A program made the translations under genes and the position numbers. A DNA stretch of 64,000 nt from Sesamum alatum (lineage: Eukaryota; Streptophyta; Magnoliopsida; Lamiales; Pedaliaceae): assembly GCA_034509735.1 (NCBI GenBank), contig JACGWO010000010.1, positions 2,170,001-2,234,000 on the forward strand, in the 5' to 3' direction. The notes below the pieces were generated by a model. That model ran no database searches. It was not told where the DNA came from and worked only from the letters and a program-made list of their open reading frames with translations. Positions within the stretch are counted from its first letter, which is position 1. Each line of letters starts with the position of its first letter. This document shows, piece by piece, positions 23,422-37,400 of the stretch.

Positions 23422-23712
23422 TTAAATTTTCCAATGTCTATGTTCATTTAAATATTCTCTTGATAAGAAATCAGGGAGACTATTAGTCTTTCCTTTAATG
23501 TGTTCTATTGTAAAATTAAATGGGGCTAAATGTGCTTGCCACCTGGCAAACATTTGTTTAGAAACATCATGCTTAAAGTCTTTATTAAACATAAACTTAA
23601 CAGCAGAACAATCTGTTCTGATAATAAATTCTTGGTTTAATAAGTCATCTTGGAATTTTAAAACACATTTAACGATAACAAGAACTTCTTTAGCCACTGT
23701 AGCATAATTCAA
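23422..23712 (-). pseudogene. Pararetroviral RNase H domain
   Basis: 96 aa with NYATVAKEVLVIVKCVLKF, FIIRTDCSAVKF (an acidic active-site residue within TD) and IEHIKGKTNSLPDFLSREY, the usual end of the Ty3/caulimovirid RNase H. The upstream part of the domain is in another frame toward 23870. It degrades the RNA of the RNA-DNA hybrid in replicating relatives. Confidence 0.8.
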
Positions 23713-23869
23713 CTGGGCTGCTTTTCATTTTTCGGAATGGAATCTAACTAAATATTCTTGCTTATTATTATCAATTTGCTTCAATATTCCTCCAAATCCT
23801 ATTTCAGAAGCATCCGTCTCTATTATTTTCTTCCAATTAGGATTTGCGAGTGTTAGAGATGGTAATGAT

Positions 23870-25081
23870 TTAACCTTTTATTAGCCTAACTGCTTTAGTG
23901 TGATCCTCTGTCCATTCCGATGGATTTTTCTTAAGCCTATCATATAATAATGTTGTATCTTGTGCAAGATTTTTGTAATATGGAGCTATATAGATTTTTG
24001 TGCAAGAATCTCTGTAATTGAATTCTATCAATAATTTTATCTGGAAACTTATATGCACACTCTATGCATCTGTTAATAGGAATTATTTCTCCTTTTTCAA
24101 TATTGTGGCCTAGAAATCTTATCTTAGTTTGGAAGATACTCATTTTTGGTTTAGATATTACTAATCCATTTTGGATGACTAATGTTTTAAACATGTCTAA
24201 ATGTTTAAAGTGATCTTCTATGTTATTAGAAAAAACTAAGATGTCATCAATATAAACAATAATAAAGTTCGAGAATTGGTTAAAAATATCATTCATGATA
24301 TTCTGGAATTCTGAAGGTGCATTTTTCAGATCAAAAGGCATTGCGTTCCACTCATAATGGCCAAAAGGAACTGTAAATGCATTTTATATTTATCTGATTC
24401 ATTTATCTGGATTTGCCTATATCCTGATTTTAAATCAAATTTTGAAAAAATTATTGCCTTATGTAATCTATCTAAGACCTTATTGAGAGGCTTGTAATTT
24501 ATAACAAGTCTAGGTCTCCCTCTTTCCTGTTCTGCATGTTTATTAACATAAAAAGCAGAACATGACCAAGGTGATTTAGAGGATCTAATTAGTTTTTTAT
24601 CCATTAATACATTAATCTCCTCTTTGCATAATTCTAAATATTCGGAGTTCATTTGACAAGGTCTCGCCTTAGTGGGAATATTTTTCTCCAAAAATTCAGT
24701 TTCATAAGGGAGGCTTACAATATGTTTCTTTCTGTGCCAAAATGCATTAGGATATTCATTACATGTCTCAAGTTCGAATCTATTTTGAACTATTTTGATT
24801 TTTGCTTGTAATTTTGGGTTTTCAAGTAACTCATTTATCTGTAAAGAATTAATCTCTTCTTTTATGAAACAAATCTGATTTGTTTTAGAAATTATTAAAT
24901 CTCTTATTTCATTAATAACCTTATCCATTGGTTGAGTAATAACTTCAAATTTTATTATCTCATCTTCAAATGTTCCTATTATGCCTTTTTTATTAATGGT
25001 TTTTATAGGAAAAATCTTTTTTAGAAAGGGTGTGCCTAGGATTATATCATTTGTTAAGTCCTTAATTAATAGAAAACTCAT
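23870..25081 (-). pseudogene. Pararetroviral reverse transcriptase, frameshifted
   Basis: Three minus-strand frames: 25081-24326, 24341-23940 and 24058-23870. Motifs in order: SYxLPYE-like VSLPYETEF, GRPRLVINYKPLN, FSKFDLKSGYRQIQI (catalytic Asp), MPFDLKNAPSEFQ, and the catalytic YIDD box at about 24254-24243. These are typical of Ty3-like and caulimovirid enzymes. The frameshift between motif A and the MPFDLKNAP segment would truncate any product. Confidence 0.88.
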
Positions 25082-25682
25082 AGTGATACATTTTTTTATT
25101 ATTACATATATAAGCTTTTGGGATTTTAAAACTTATGTTCAATTTTTCCCCATTGGCAGAGGATAATAAATGAGTTATTTTTTCAAAGTATTTGGTTGGT
25201 ATTAACATTTCTTTTATACAATTAATGTCTGCCCGCCTATCTACTAGAGTAGTAAATATTTTTCTAAAATTATTACTTATCAACAAGTCAATCTTTATAT
25301 TCCATTTTTGAATAGTCACTACCTCTAATGTGGATAGGAAATTATCCTCAATTTTCTCTTTGCTTAATTCAATGAATTTATTGTTTTTGTCTATTTCTAA
25401 TATTTCTATCCTAGCAGTAAGAGTCTGGTTATATTTCTTAATATTTTTTATTTCTTTTTTTAATTTTTCAACTTCTAGTTTTAGATCTTCTGCAGTGGAA
25501 GGGTTATCTTTAATTGTTTGTTTTTCTCTAAGTATTCTTTTAACTTTAGTAATTGTATAAGGTTCAAATGGTTTACTAATTAAATTTTCATATGCCTGGT
25601 TTGATTCAGACGATGAACCTTTATTATTATCCATTTTACTAAGGGCATGTTTACTACCATGCATTAGGCTGGATAAAAGCAC
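25080..25682 (-). pseudogene. Pararetroviral aspartic protease region, active site lost
   Basis: The N-terminal part is charged with a predicted coiled coil (about residues 65-110, EVEKLKKEIKNIKKY). The protease motif reads LVDRRADINCI near 25241, where relatives have a D-T/S-G triad. The copy therefore lacks the catalytic Thr and Gly. The frame then joins the reverse transcriptase region with a one-frame shift. The first residues before about KMDNN are probably from a non-viral insertion (palindrome at 25669-25694). Confidence 0.75.
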
Positions 25683-25985
25683 TTATCCAGCCCAATCGGG
25701 CATTTACTATTTTTTTGGCAAGCCCGGTACAATTAGCTTCAGCCCGGTATTGTCCTCTATTATGTTCAGAAATTAATCCAAGTAGCCCCCCTCATATTGC
25801 ATAGTCCAGGTCCCAGAAAAGTTGGTTACTACCGTCTTTACCCTTAACTTTGCAAGTGCATTGTCCAAAAAGTCCCTAATTTTTGAGTAAATTTCATCCA
25901 TATGGGCCCACAACATTAATTACTTCTGACGAGAATTGTCTCCCACCTTAAATTTCATTAGCTACCATCGTGTCACACATACATC
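25636..25985. other. Unassigned segment between protease start and right inversion junction, with a perfect hairpin
   Basis: Begins after TAA with GGGCATGTTTACTACC, which resembles a Harbinger/Tourist-type MITE end. It contains the hairpin GGCTGGATAA/TTATCCAGCC with a short loop (25669-25694). No matching second terminus is found before 25986. It could be a truncated MITE or non-coding DNA brought in at the breakpoint. Confidence 0.4.
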
Positions 25986-26007
25986 AACACGTGTCATACA
26001 TGCAGCA
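25986..26007 (+). repeat. 22-bp inverted repeat at the right inversion junction
   Basis: Exact reverse complement of 21495-21516 (begins AACACGTGTCATACATGC). To its right lies the viral promoter region in plus orientation. Confidence 0.9.
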
Positions 26008-26102
26008 TGTCTAGAAATAACTCCAGCCATTTGTCTCTAATGCAGAGGACATCTGTCAATTACGGACGGACTTGAAATAATACTTTCATATCCGACTTTT
26101 CC

Positions 26103-26188
26103 TATAAATACACCCTCTTGGCTCATTAGAGCAGGCTGAAAAATACTCTTGTACATGTATATCCTCTTTTCCTCCCTCACTAAATAAA
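26103..26188 (+). promoter_or_regulatory. Pararetroviral promoter: TATA box, start region and poly-A signal
   Basis: TATAAATA at 26103-26110 is followed by a start-region phrase GAGCAGGCTGAAAAATAC and, about 75 bases later, by AATAAA (26183-26188). A TATA box closely followed by a polyadenylation signal is the layout of caulimovirid pregenomic promoters, where the terminal redundancy makes the signal lie just downstream of the start. The leader continues to about 26330. I could not find a tRNA-Met primer-binding site. Confidence 0.6.
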
Positions 26189-26439
26189 ACCTTAGTTTTG
26201 TGCACGGGTTTACACTTCTGTAAGTTCTTTACTTTAAATTATTGTATTTACTTATCGTATTTATATTCCTTTTAATTTTGCTCTTAGCCTAATGAAAGGC
26301 TAAATCTATACTGTTGAATTATCCATCACAACGAAAATGGCAAAGTTCTAAAAAAAAGGTATTTTAAGTTATATAAATATAAACCAATTTCCAAAAAAAA
26401 AATCAACTTTGAATTTTTAAAAAAAAAACTAAGAAAAAA

Positions 26440-26600
26440 TTGGGCAACGGCGACGGCAACCATCACCGTCGCCCAAGTTGTAGGGCAACGACGACGTCGG
26501 CAACATTGCCGTCAGCCCCTCTGCGGGCCAGCGGCGGGGGCTTGGTGGGAGGGTTGGTTGGTTGGGTGGGGGTGGGGGTGGGGGTGGGGGTGGGTTAACA
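26440..26600. repeat. CG-rich block and G-rich minisatellite
   Basis: 26440-26520 is rich in CGACGG/GTCGCC phrases. 26564-26594 is GGG(TGGGGG)n with five or six G tracts, capable of forming a G-quadruplex on the plus strand. The same kind of core lies in the related element at 14733-15786. Confidence 0.75.
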
Positions 26601-26987
26601 TAAATATTATATTTTTTTTAAATAATTTATTTTTATAATTTATAATTTTAAATATAATATAAACAAAATAGATTAAATTTTGACCCTTGATCTTTTATAA
26701 ATTTAAGATCTAACTGTTGATATGAATTGATCAGATCCTACGGCTTTAATGCAATAAAAAAAAGATCCAATGTCATTAAAAAAATGAAATAATATAGATA
26801 TATAAGGGTATAACGATCTTTTAGCAAAAAACTTAACGCCGTTAGGTTTAGTTAATGGGGATGGGCGAGTATGCAGGGTTTTACAAAACACATGGGGTTT
26901 TTTGCATATTTTTAAAACACATGGAAGTTTTTATCTGACTTTTAAAAACATGGGAGGGGGGGTTATATGCAATTTGTCCAAAAGAAT

Positions 26988-27340
26988 GGATTAATTATAA
27001 TGATCTCCCTAAGATTTGATATAATTATGGATATTCTCTCATTTTTATAAAAATTACAAATAGACCCATAGGTATTTAACCATTTAACAAATAACACATT
27101 TTCATCTATTTTTATAGGTTAACTGACCAAAATATTTTTATGTAAACTGAATTATTTTTTTATCAATTTAAAAAAAATTGATTTTTTTTAACTAAAATAT
27201 GCAGGGAGATGTTTCTTATGTTTCTTACACAGGGGAGCAATAATGTAATTTGTCTCGACTAATTTTTCTACAATTTAAAGAAAAGAATCAAGGTAAAATG
27301 GACACTTTTAGACCTTTGGTTAAAGAGAAAAAACATACAA
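26988..27340. mobile_element. Decayed family A Mutator-type MITE, right end missing
   Basis: The left arm resembles the elements at 12528 and 33455 (GATATAATTATGGATATTCT, then CATTTTCATCTATTTTTATA, then GGTTAACTGACCAAAATAT). The right terminus is not recognisable. Confidence 0.55.
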
Positions 27341-27375
27341 TTATCCAAACAAAAATAAAAGAAATGGTTTTGAGT

Positions 27376-27823
27376 TTGACATTATGTTTGGTTTTGTTTT
27401 TGGAATGTTTTGTTTTAGTTTTGAAGTAGAGAGAGAAAATTAAAGATAAATAAGTGTGTGTTAGAGATAGGGTGTATGTTTGGGTTTATTTTTGGAGTTA
27501 ATTTTAAATAGTGTAAAAAATATATTGTATGTATTGTGTTGTATATCAGGCGACAAAAAATATTATTCATTGTCAAATCATGCATTTTTTATATATTTTT
27601 ATAAATATATATATGTTATAGTAATATTTGTTTTTATTGTATGAATTGTGTTGTATATTAAGAGATAAAAAATATTGTTTATTGTCAAATCATTTCTTTT
27701 TTTATATATTTTTATAAATATATATATATATATATATATTGAGAATTGGATCAAATACTCTCAAAACACCTAAAAGGTGTTTCGAGAGTAGGTATGTTTG
27801 GGTTATTTTTGGCACATCTGGAA
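27376..27823. repeat. Dispersed repeat B, copy 1, with internal tandem duplication and hairpin end
   Basis: Shares most of its length with 55082-55548: GATAAATAAGTGTGTGTTAG, then GGAGTTAATTTTAAATAGTG, then two tandem units of about 118 bp containing TATTGTGTTGTATAT and CATTGTCAAATCAT. It ends with a perfect-looking hairpin, ACTCTCAAAACACC paired with GGTGTTTCGAGAGT (27757-27789). No coding capacity and no clear terminal repeats. The family is not recognised. Confidence 0.65.
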
Positions 27824-28035
27824 GATGGGCAAAAATGAATCATTAATACGGGGGGAATGTTTGGACCACAGTAAACGCTGCCAAAGAATGACAGGGAAAG
27901 AAAGTCATCAATTATTTAACTTATGTTTAATTAGATTAGATTAAGAATTATTTCACAATGAAATTAACTTATGACAAACTTAGAATGACTCTCCTAATAT
28001 TAGAAAATATGTTTTAGTGTTATAATTACTTTTTA

Positions 28036-28305
28036 GGAAAAAATGGAACAACCCCTATGATATTACAAATGTGCAAATTACCCCCTATGAAAAAATAAAT
28101 AGCAATTTATCCCATTATATTTTTCAAAATGAAGCAATTTACCCCCCTATGTTTTCCAAAATGAAGCGATTTACCTCCCTGTCTAGGGAGGTAAATTGCT
28201 TTTATTTTGAAAAGTACAAGAGAGTAATTTACTATATTTTTTTTAATAGGGGATAATTTACTCATTTGTAATATCACAGGGGGTAAATTACATTAAACCC
28301 TTACT
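28036..28305. mobile_element. Palindromic MITE, about 265 bp
   Basis: The two halves are largely inverted copies: the left has ATATTACAAATGTGCAAATT, and the right read on the minus strand has ATATTACAAATGAGTAAATT. The middle folds at CCTCCCTGTCTAGGGAGG (about 28173-28190). Repeated 'caatttaccccc' phrases are typical of this class. Confidence 0.7.
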
Positions 28306-29632
28306 TTTTATGATATCACGATCAGGGCCATAGACGCCAACCAACAAATTGAAATGATGATAATGATTTAACAGAAAATGGTATGTACCCAGTATTCTTC
28401 TTGTCAAATATTGTGCGTGGAAATACCTACTGCAATTAAATTTGTACTCTAGTTCTTAATTGCAAGTGGTTCATGCACGTAGGCCTGTCAGTGAGCGGGC
28501 TAATATTGCCCTATTTGATCTGAATCCAATAAATATTCATAATTATTATTTATAGGTCATACCGAGATTCTACCCATGCAATATTCATTGAGTCTTACTC
28601 ATTGTATACCCATAATAATTGAGTCCAATTTGGGTCTTATCCATTAAATCTTATCTATGTTAAAATGAATAAAGCATTATACAAATTTTTTATAATAATA
28701 TCATCAGAACATATTACATGAAACTCAATAAAAAAAATTAATAAAAATATTCCATAAATTTGCAATCAATAAAATAAATTAAAAGCTATTCAATTTTTCA
28801 ACATCTAGAAATTGAACACCGTTGAAATACGAATAATGATCTTGATTTTGTTCAAATATTAAACCGCTATTAGTCAATTACACAATCTACATAGCTTTGA
28901 GATATGAACAAAAATTAAAGAATTATGGGAACAAAAAATAAATATGAAAATCGTATTTTAACTTTGAAATAATATTTTTTTATCGATTTAAAATTTCGTT
29001 CAACTTTAATTTTAATGAATTTTTTATAATTCAAATTCAAACAAATTTTTCACATCATCTATTTAGCTAGGTACCCAATTGGATTATGAACTATCCATGC
29101 AATATAATAATATTGTGATAAAGTATAAATGAATATGATATTGCTACGAAAGTAAAATGCTGATGTCATCACTATGATTCAACGATTCAGAATCCATACG
29201 TATACTTAGGCGGCATGACTTAACAAAAAGCAACCATTACCAATCCATGTTAAAGTTTTCAGCTACCAATGGCCAAACAGTACAAAAAAATTGTTGTCTG
29301 GATTGTTTTATGCAACTGGCCTGACTCATCTCATTACCAAGTTTTGTAATGATCTTTCCCAGGGAGCTCTGAGAATTTGAAGAGTTCAAGAAACTAGAAA
29401 ATTACACAGCAGAAACCAACTGAAGATGGATATTCAATATGTAAGGCAGAGATTGTACGCCAGAGCAACACAAAATTGGAGGAAACCGCTACAAACAGTG
29501 AATGAACCTCAAGGAATTTGGTTGGATTTAGAAAAAAGGAGATTCTATAGCCACAAGAATTACATCTAAAAATGCCTGCACAGATTCCAGGGAAGTTATA
29601 TGATAATAGCCACAGAAAAAATATAAAGAACA
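28306..29632. other. Intergenic DNA and 3' region of the WDR5-like gene
   Basis: AT-rich intergenic DNA to about 29150. The last 250-400 bases before 29633 are probably the 3' UTR of the minus-strand WD40 gene. Nothing else recognised. Confidence 0.4.
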
Positions 29633-33454
<3,822 letters not shown>

Positions 33455-33880
33455 GAGTAAATTACATCTACTTCCCCTGAGGTTTGACATAATTATAAAT
33501 ACCCCCTCGTTGTTTGAAAAATTATAAATACCCCTATGAGGTTTGTAATTTTTAACCAAATGTTTGAAATTGACCATTTTGCCCTTAATTTTTTTATATA
33601 AATTATAAAAAAAATTGGTCAAGGCAAATTGCATTATTGCTCCCCTGTGTAACAAAACTTAAGAAACATTTCCCTACACATTGTAGTCCAATTTCTTTTA
33701 AAATTAAATAAAAATAATTCAGTGCATAAAGGCATTTTGATCGGTCCACCCACAAAAATTGATGTAAATAGGTTATTTGTTAGATGGTCACTAACCTCAA
33801 GGGGTATTTGTAATTTTTCAAACAACGAGAGAGTATTCGTAATTATATCAAACCTCAGGGGAGGTAGATATAATTTACCC
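33455..33880. mobile_element. Mutator-type MITE (family A), 426 bp
   Basis: Ends GAGTAAATTACATCTACTTC on the left and GGGTAAATTATATCTACCTC for the right end on the minus strand. The flanks TTTTATTTT (33446-33454) and TTCTATTTT (33881-33889) are a 9-bp duplication with one mismatch. It is almost the same length as the element in the bHLH intron at 12528 and strongly similar throughout. Confidence 0.85.
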
Positions 33881-33889
33881 TTCTATTTT

Positions 33890-34478
33890 TCTGTTTCTTT
33901 GTAGACAGATTTTTTCCCTTTTTTATCATCGAACTGTGTAAGGTGGCTTCCCATTCCCTTCACAGTTTCTAGGATGATTAAATTTCGTTTTCCTTTAATT
34001 AATCTTAAATTGCATGATCAAATGTAGTTTCATCAAAGAAATTATGAAGTTTTAATATCAACTATACTTCCTATCAAACTGAAGAATTGGCAGAGACTCA
34101 AACATTAGTTTCCTTCCCAGAATACTGAACTTTATGCTGTGGCTAATCCAGAATGATTCCAGACTTTTTCTATGTACAAGAATGTCCTGTTCTATATCTA
34201 TTTCTACAATGCCTGCTGCATATGCGAATCGATATTAACAAGTATAGCACCACCTCGTTATAATCTTTTCACTGCTGCATACACTGAAATATGCACGTCC
34301 GCACACTCTGAATCCCATGAAAAATCCTTCTCCATGCCGTCTATCATCCTTGTCTTCCATTGTGATGGATTGTTCTTCTGCAGATACAGAAAAGCAATTA
34401 AGCCTGGGAGTTATGTGTCAGATTATCACTTAAGACATTTGATCAAACTTGAGCCCAGGATGAGATTTTCTCCTTTTG
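33890..34478. other. Spacer between WDR5-like and SS5-like genes
   Basis: Probably includes the 3' UTR of the SS5-like gene near 34478 downwards. A 125-aa plus-strand frame (34172-34549) overlaps its last exon and looks like chance. Confidence 0.35.
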
Positions 34479-37400
34479 TCAAGGGTGAGGAAAACGCACG
34501 ATTTCATCGATGGCTTGGCCTAGAGACATATTTGCAAAGGTATGATTGATGTACTGTGAGAATTTAGTGCTTTCAATATCATCACCACCAAAGAGCCTGT
34601 TAGCATAGGGAGAAAGAGATCTGTAGCTTCTCAGGAATGAAAGAGTAAATAAAATGTTGTTCACTTGATATGTATGATATAACAAATCAACTTACCCGAA
34701 TCTGCTGTCGGCGGAGTGTAGAGGAACAGGAGCTGCTCCATATTTTATGGCCTTGAGCTACATAATTGGGGAAAGGAGAAAAAAAGTCTTTAGAAAGTTG
34801 GGAATTTAATAACCAAGCTCTATTCTCCCTTCCACATCTAGAAGACAAAGCAATGGCTAAGTTTCCAAGCACATAACCCTGCATTACATAGATGTTCTCC
34901 AGCCATGCACGTCTCATCCTAACCACCTCCACATCTAATCCTAACCAAACACAAAGCACAAAATTACACCTACGATCCACTAAAACAGCCAAAAACAGTA
35001 GGTCATTGCTGACTTTCCCGAGGTCCTTCTAGGAAATAATGCTGTCATAGATTAAAATCTCAGCTGGTACATGTAATGATAATCATAATATGTCGCCATT
35101 AGTTTAAAGAAGAGGTTTAGATATTAAAGTGTCATTCTGAATAATGTTGTAAGAGACTTTCAGAGTTTGCATAACCTCTTAGACTATGATATACCACTCA
35201 CAGCCCTAAGATGTATGTTCGCCATCGTCAGTTTCCTTACACTTAGTCAGTAGGCAACTGTGCACGCAGTGTCTAGTTTGTAATTTCTTCAACAGTGAAT
35301 TGTGGAATTCTTTATCAAATAATGTCCTTCAGAGCTTGTTTGTAATCATTGGAAAGGAATAAAGTGACCCTCCTCTGTTATGGCTTCTGTATAACCTCAG
35401 CATCTATGAGACACTTACCGGCACTTGAAGCAGAGGATCATCAAAAGATGGGCATATCATGATGTCAGATCCTGAAATTATCAGATGTGATAATTCTTCA
35501 TCATATTCATCAATGAATCTCACATTTTCATCCTGTGACAACAAAGGTCAGATGATGTGTTAATTTCGCATAGGAACCTAGGAAAAAATATTTTGATTAG
35601 TAGTAAATGCAGTCAAATCATAAATATAGACATTATCACAGAAAAAGATCACCATATTCTGGAAAGAATAAGTGTGACAAATTAGACAGGAAATCCTTGT
35701 CTATCAATAGGTTAGAATCTGACCACTATTCAGAAAAAGTGATTTAAGATTTTAATTTTTAAATTCAAAAAAACAAGGAAAAACAGAAAATCCAAGAATC
35801 TACCTTCACTTCTTCCTCAAAAATCTCCAACTCCCGCCTCATGCCTGGGCTTTTGCTAGATCCCATCAAAATAAACTGCAGAGAGCACATCCAGAATCAG
35901 ATATAAGGAACAACCAAGGTACAGCGATAGATGAAGTGAGGAAGTAAGATGGATAACTGGCTGTTCAATCTTATTTGCTCAAATGATCAAAACCAGCAAT
36001 AGATAAAGCTCATTCACCTTAAAAGATCTTCAAAATATGTCATGAGCTGCAGGTATACATTGTTGTTTAACGTAACTAAGAGAAAGTGCCCAAGACCGAA
36101 GCATATACCTGAACTCCCCTTCTAGAAGCCATCCAAACAAGTGTCTTTAACTTCTCAACGTCAGCATCTAAGATGTCTGGATAAATGCATCCAACCTGAA
36201 AAATTCACAGTTTTAGATTTTACGATTGAAATACTGCCCTAAAAAGTATTATAGAAGAGCTGCGCATAATGTGGACTAACTGCTGACAGTTCATATCACA
36301 TTTCAAAGTTGTTAGCAAAGGGTCCTGAGAGCACAATGTTTTATGGGCTGTGACACTCACGAGAATTTTGGATGCCCCTTCAGGTAAATCCAGATGCCGC
36401 TGCAATACGACTTTGCACACGGACTTTCCCTTCATATCATCTGCACTATAGCTCTGTGGAAGAATATTGTCACATGACGGATCCCAAGTTGATTTATCGT
36501 ATCCATGAGGAGCAATCACCAACTTTTCTCTACATCCAAACTCAAAAGATAACTCCAGGATTATAAATAAGAAACAAAGGAATTTAAATAAAGGACAAGT
36601 GGACTTAACAACCAAATTTTCTCTTCCAACAATCAAATTCTACTTGATCATGAAAAGGGTCAGAAAGGAAGCAAAATCTCATTTTCTAGGAACCGAGCTA
36701 TAGGAATTCTTGAAAAGCAATACATACTTGTGAATATCTAAAGTGGGTTCCAATCCATGTCCAAATGCACTAATTATCCTGCCTTTAGTATGTGTAGATG
36801 ACATTATGATTACTTTATTAGAGTAAACAACTCCACCCTGCAAAAATATAGAAGAAAAAGGAGGGAAAAGATGAAAAGGATTAAGTGAACTAAGTCAGTG
36901 ATTAAAAGTGTAGTGAAAACAATAAATAGACTATGAAAGCAGGAACATTAGCAAAATAACAAAAGGAATGTGAAATTCATGACGATGATCCAAAATAGAT
37001 GGAGGATGGATTGAAGCAAAGATATGAGAATGCCCAAAGATGAAAGACACAGATAGAGATCATGGCTAAAATGTACATAAGCAATAGAGTTGCATTTGAA
37101 GTACTAGACTTAATTTTGTGGGCTTCTCTGATTACCTAAGTAAGAAATTGTAGGCCATGTATGTAAATTTTTTTAAATATATTGAAGTTTCTACAAGAAA
37201 TAAAAATAGTAAAGACTCATTAAAGCAACACTACAAACCATGAATCTTTTATAGGTGAGGACATTGTTAACATGTCAATAAAAGAAATAAATAATTACCT
37301 TTAATATGTTGACAAGATGAGACTTATTGTTATCTTGCAGGCGATCAAGCCGAAGCAATCTAGACGGGTCAAGACCACATAATGCTAGCTTTTCTGGTTG

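Larger units (their letters stand above)
18300..26330. mobile_element. Endogenous pararetrovirus (Caulimoviridae), unit length, with an internal inversion
   Basis: Plus strand, left to right: movement protein (18366-19424) and coat protein with zinc knuckle (20102-21494). Then, on the minus strand, come an accessory ORF (23171-21583), RNase H (23712-23422), reverse transcriptase (25081-23870) and protease (25682-25080). Last, again on the plus strand, is a promoter-like TATA and poly-A signal (26103-26188). About 8 kb is a normal caulimovirid genome size. MP, CP, PR, RT and RH on one polyprotein-like track, followed by an extra ORF, resembles florendovirus or petuvirus organisation, but the genus is not certain. 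Many stops and frameshifts make the copy defective. It has no integrase, as expected for this family. Confidence 0.85.
18134..26979. mobile_element. TIR element (Mutator-like) interrupted by an endogenous pararetrovirus
   Basis: The left end begins GGATAAATTGCATTTTTTCT. The right end, read on the minus strand, begins GGACAAATTGCATATAACCC. Inside both ends come phrases about 'aaaatatgcaaaaaa...cccct' and their inverse (18180-18260 and 26860-26960). These ends resemble those of the element at 14733-15786, and the right part shares its CG-rich core (about 26440-26510) and G-rich tract. The simplest reading is a roughly 1-kb element split by an 8-kb viral insertion. The flanks are A-rich, and I find no exact target duplication. 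Confidence 0.55.
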
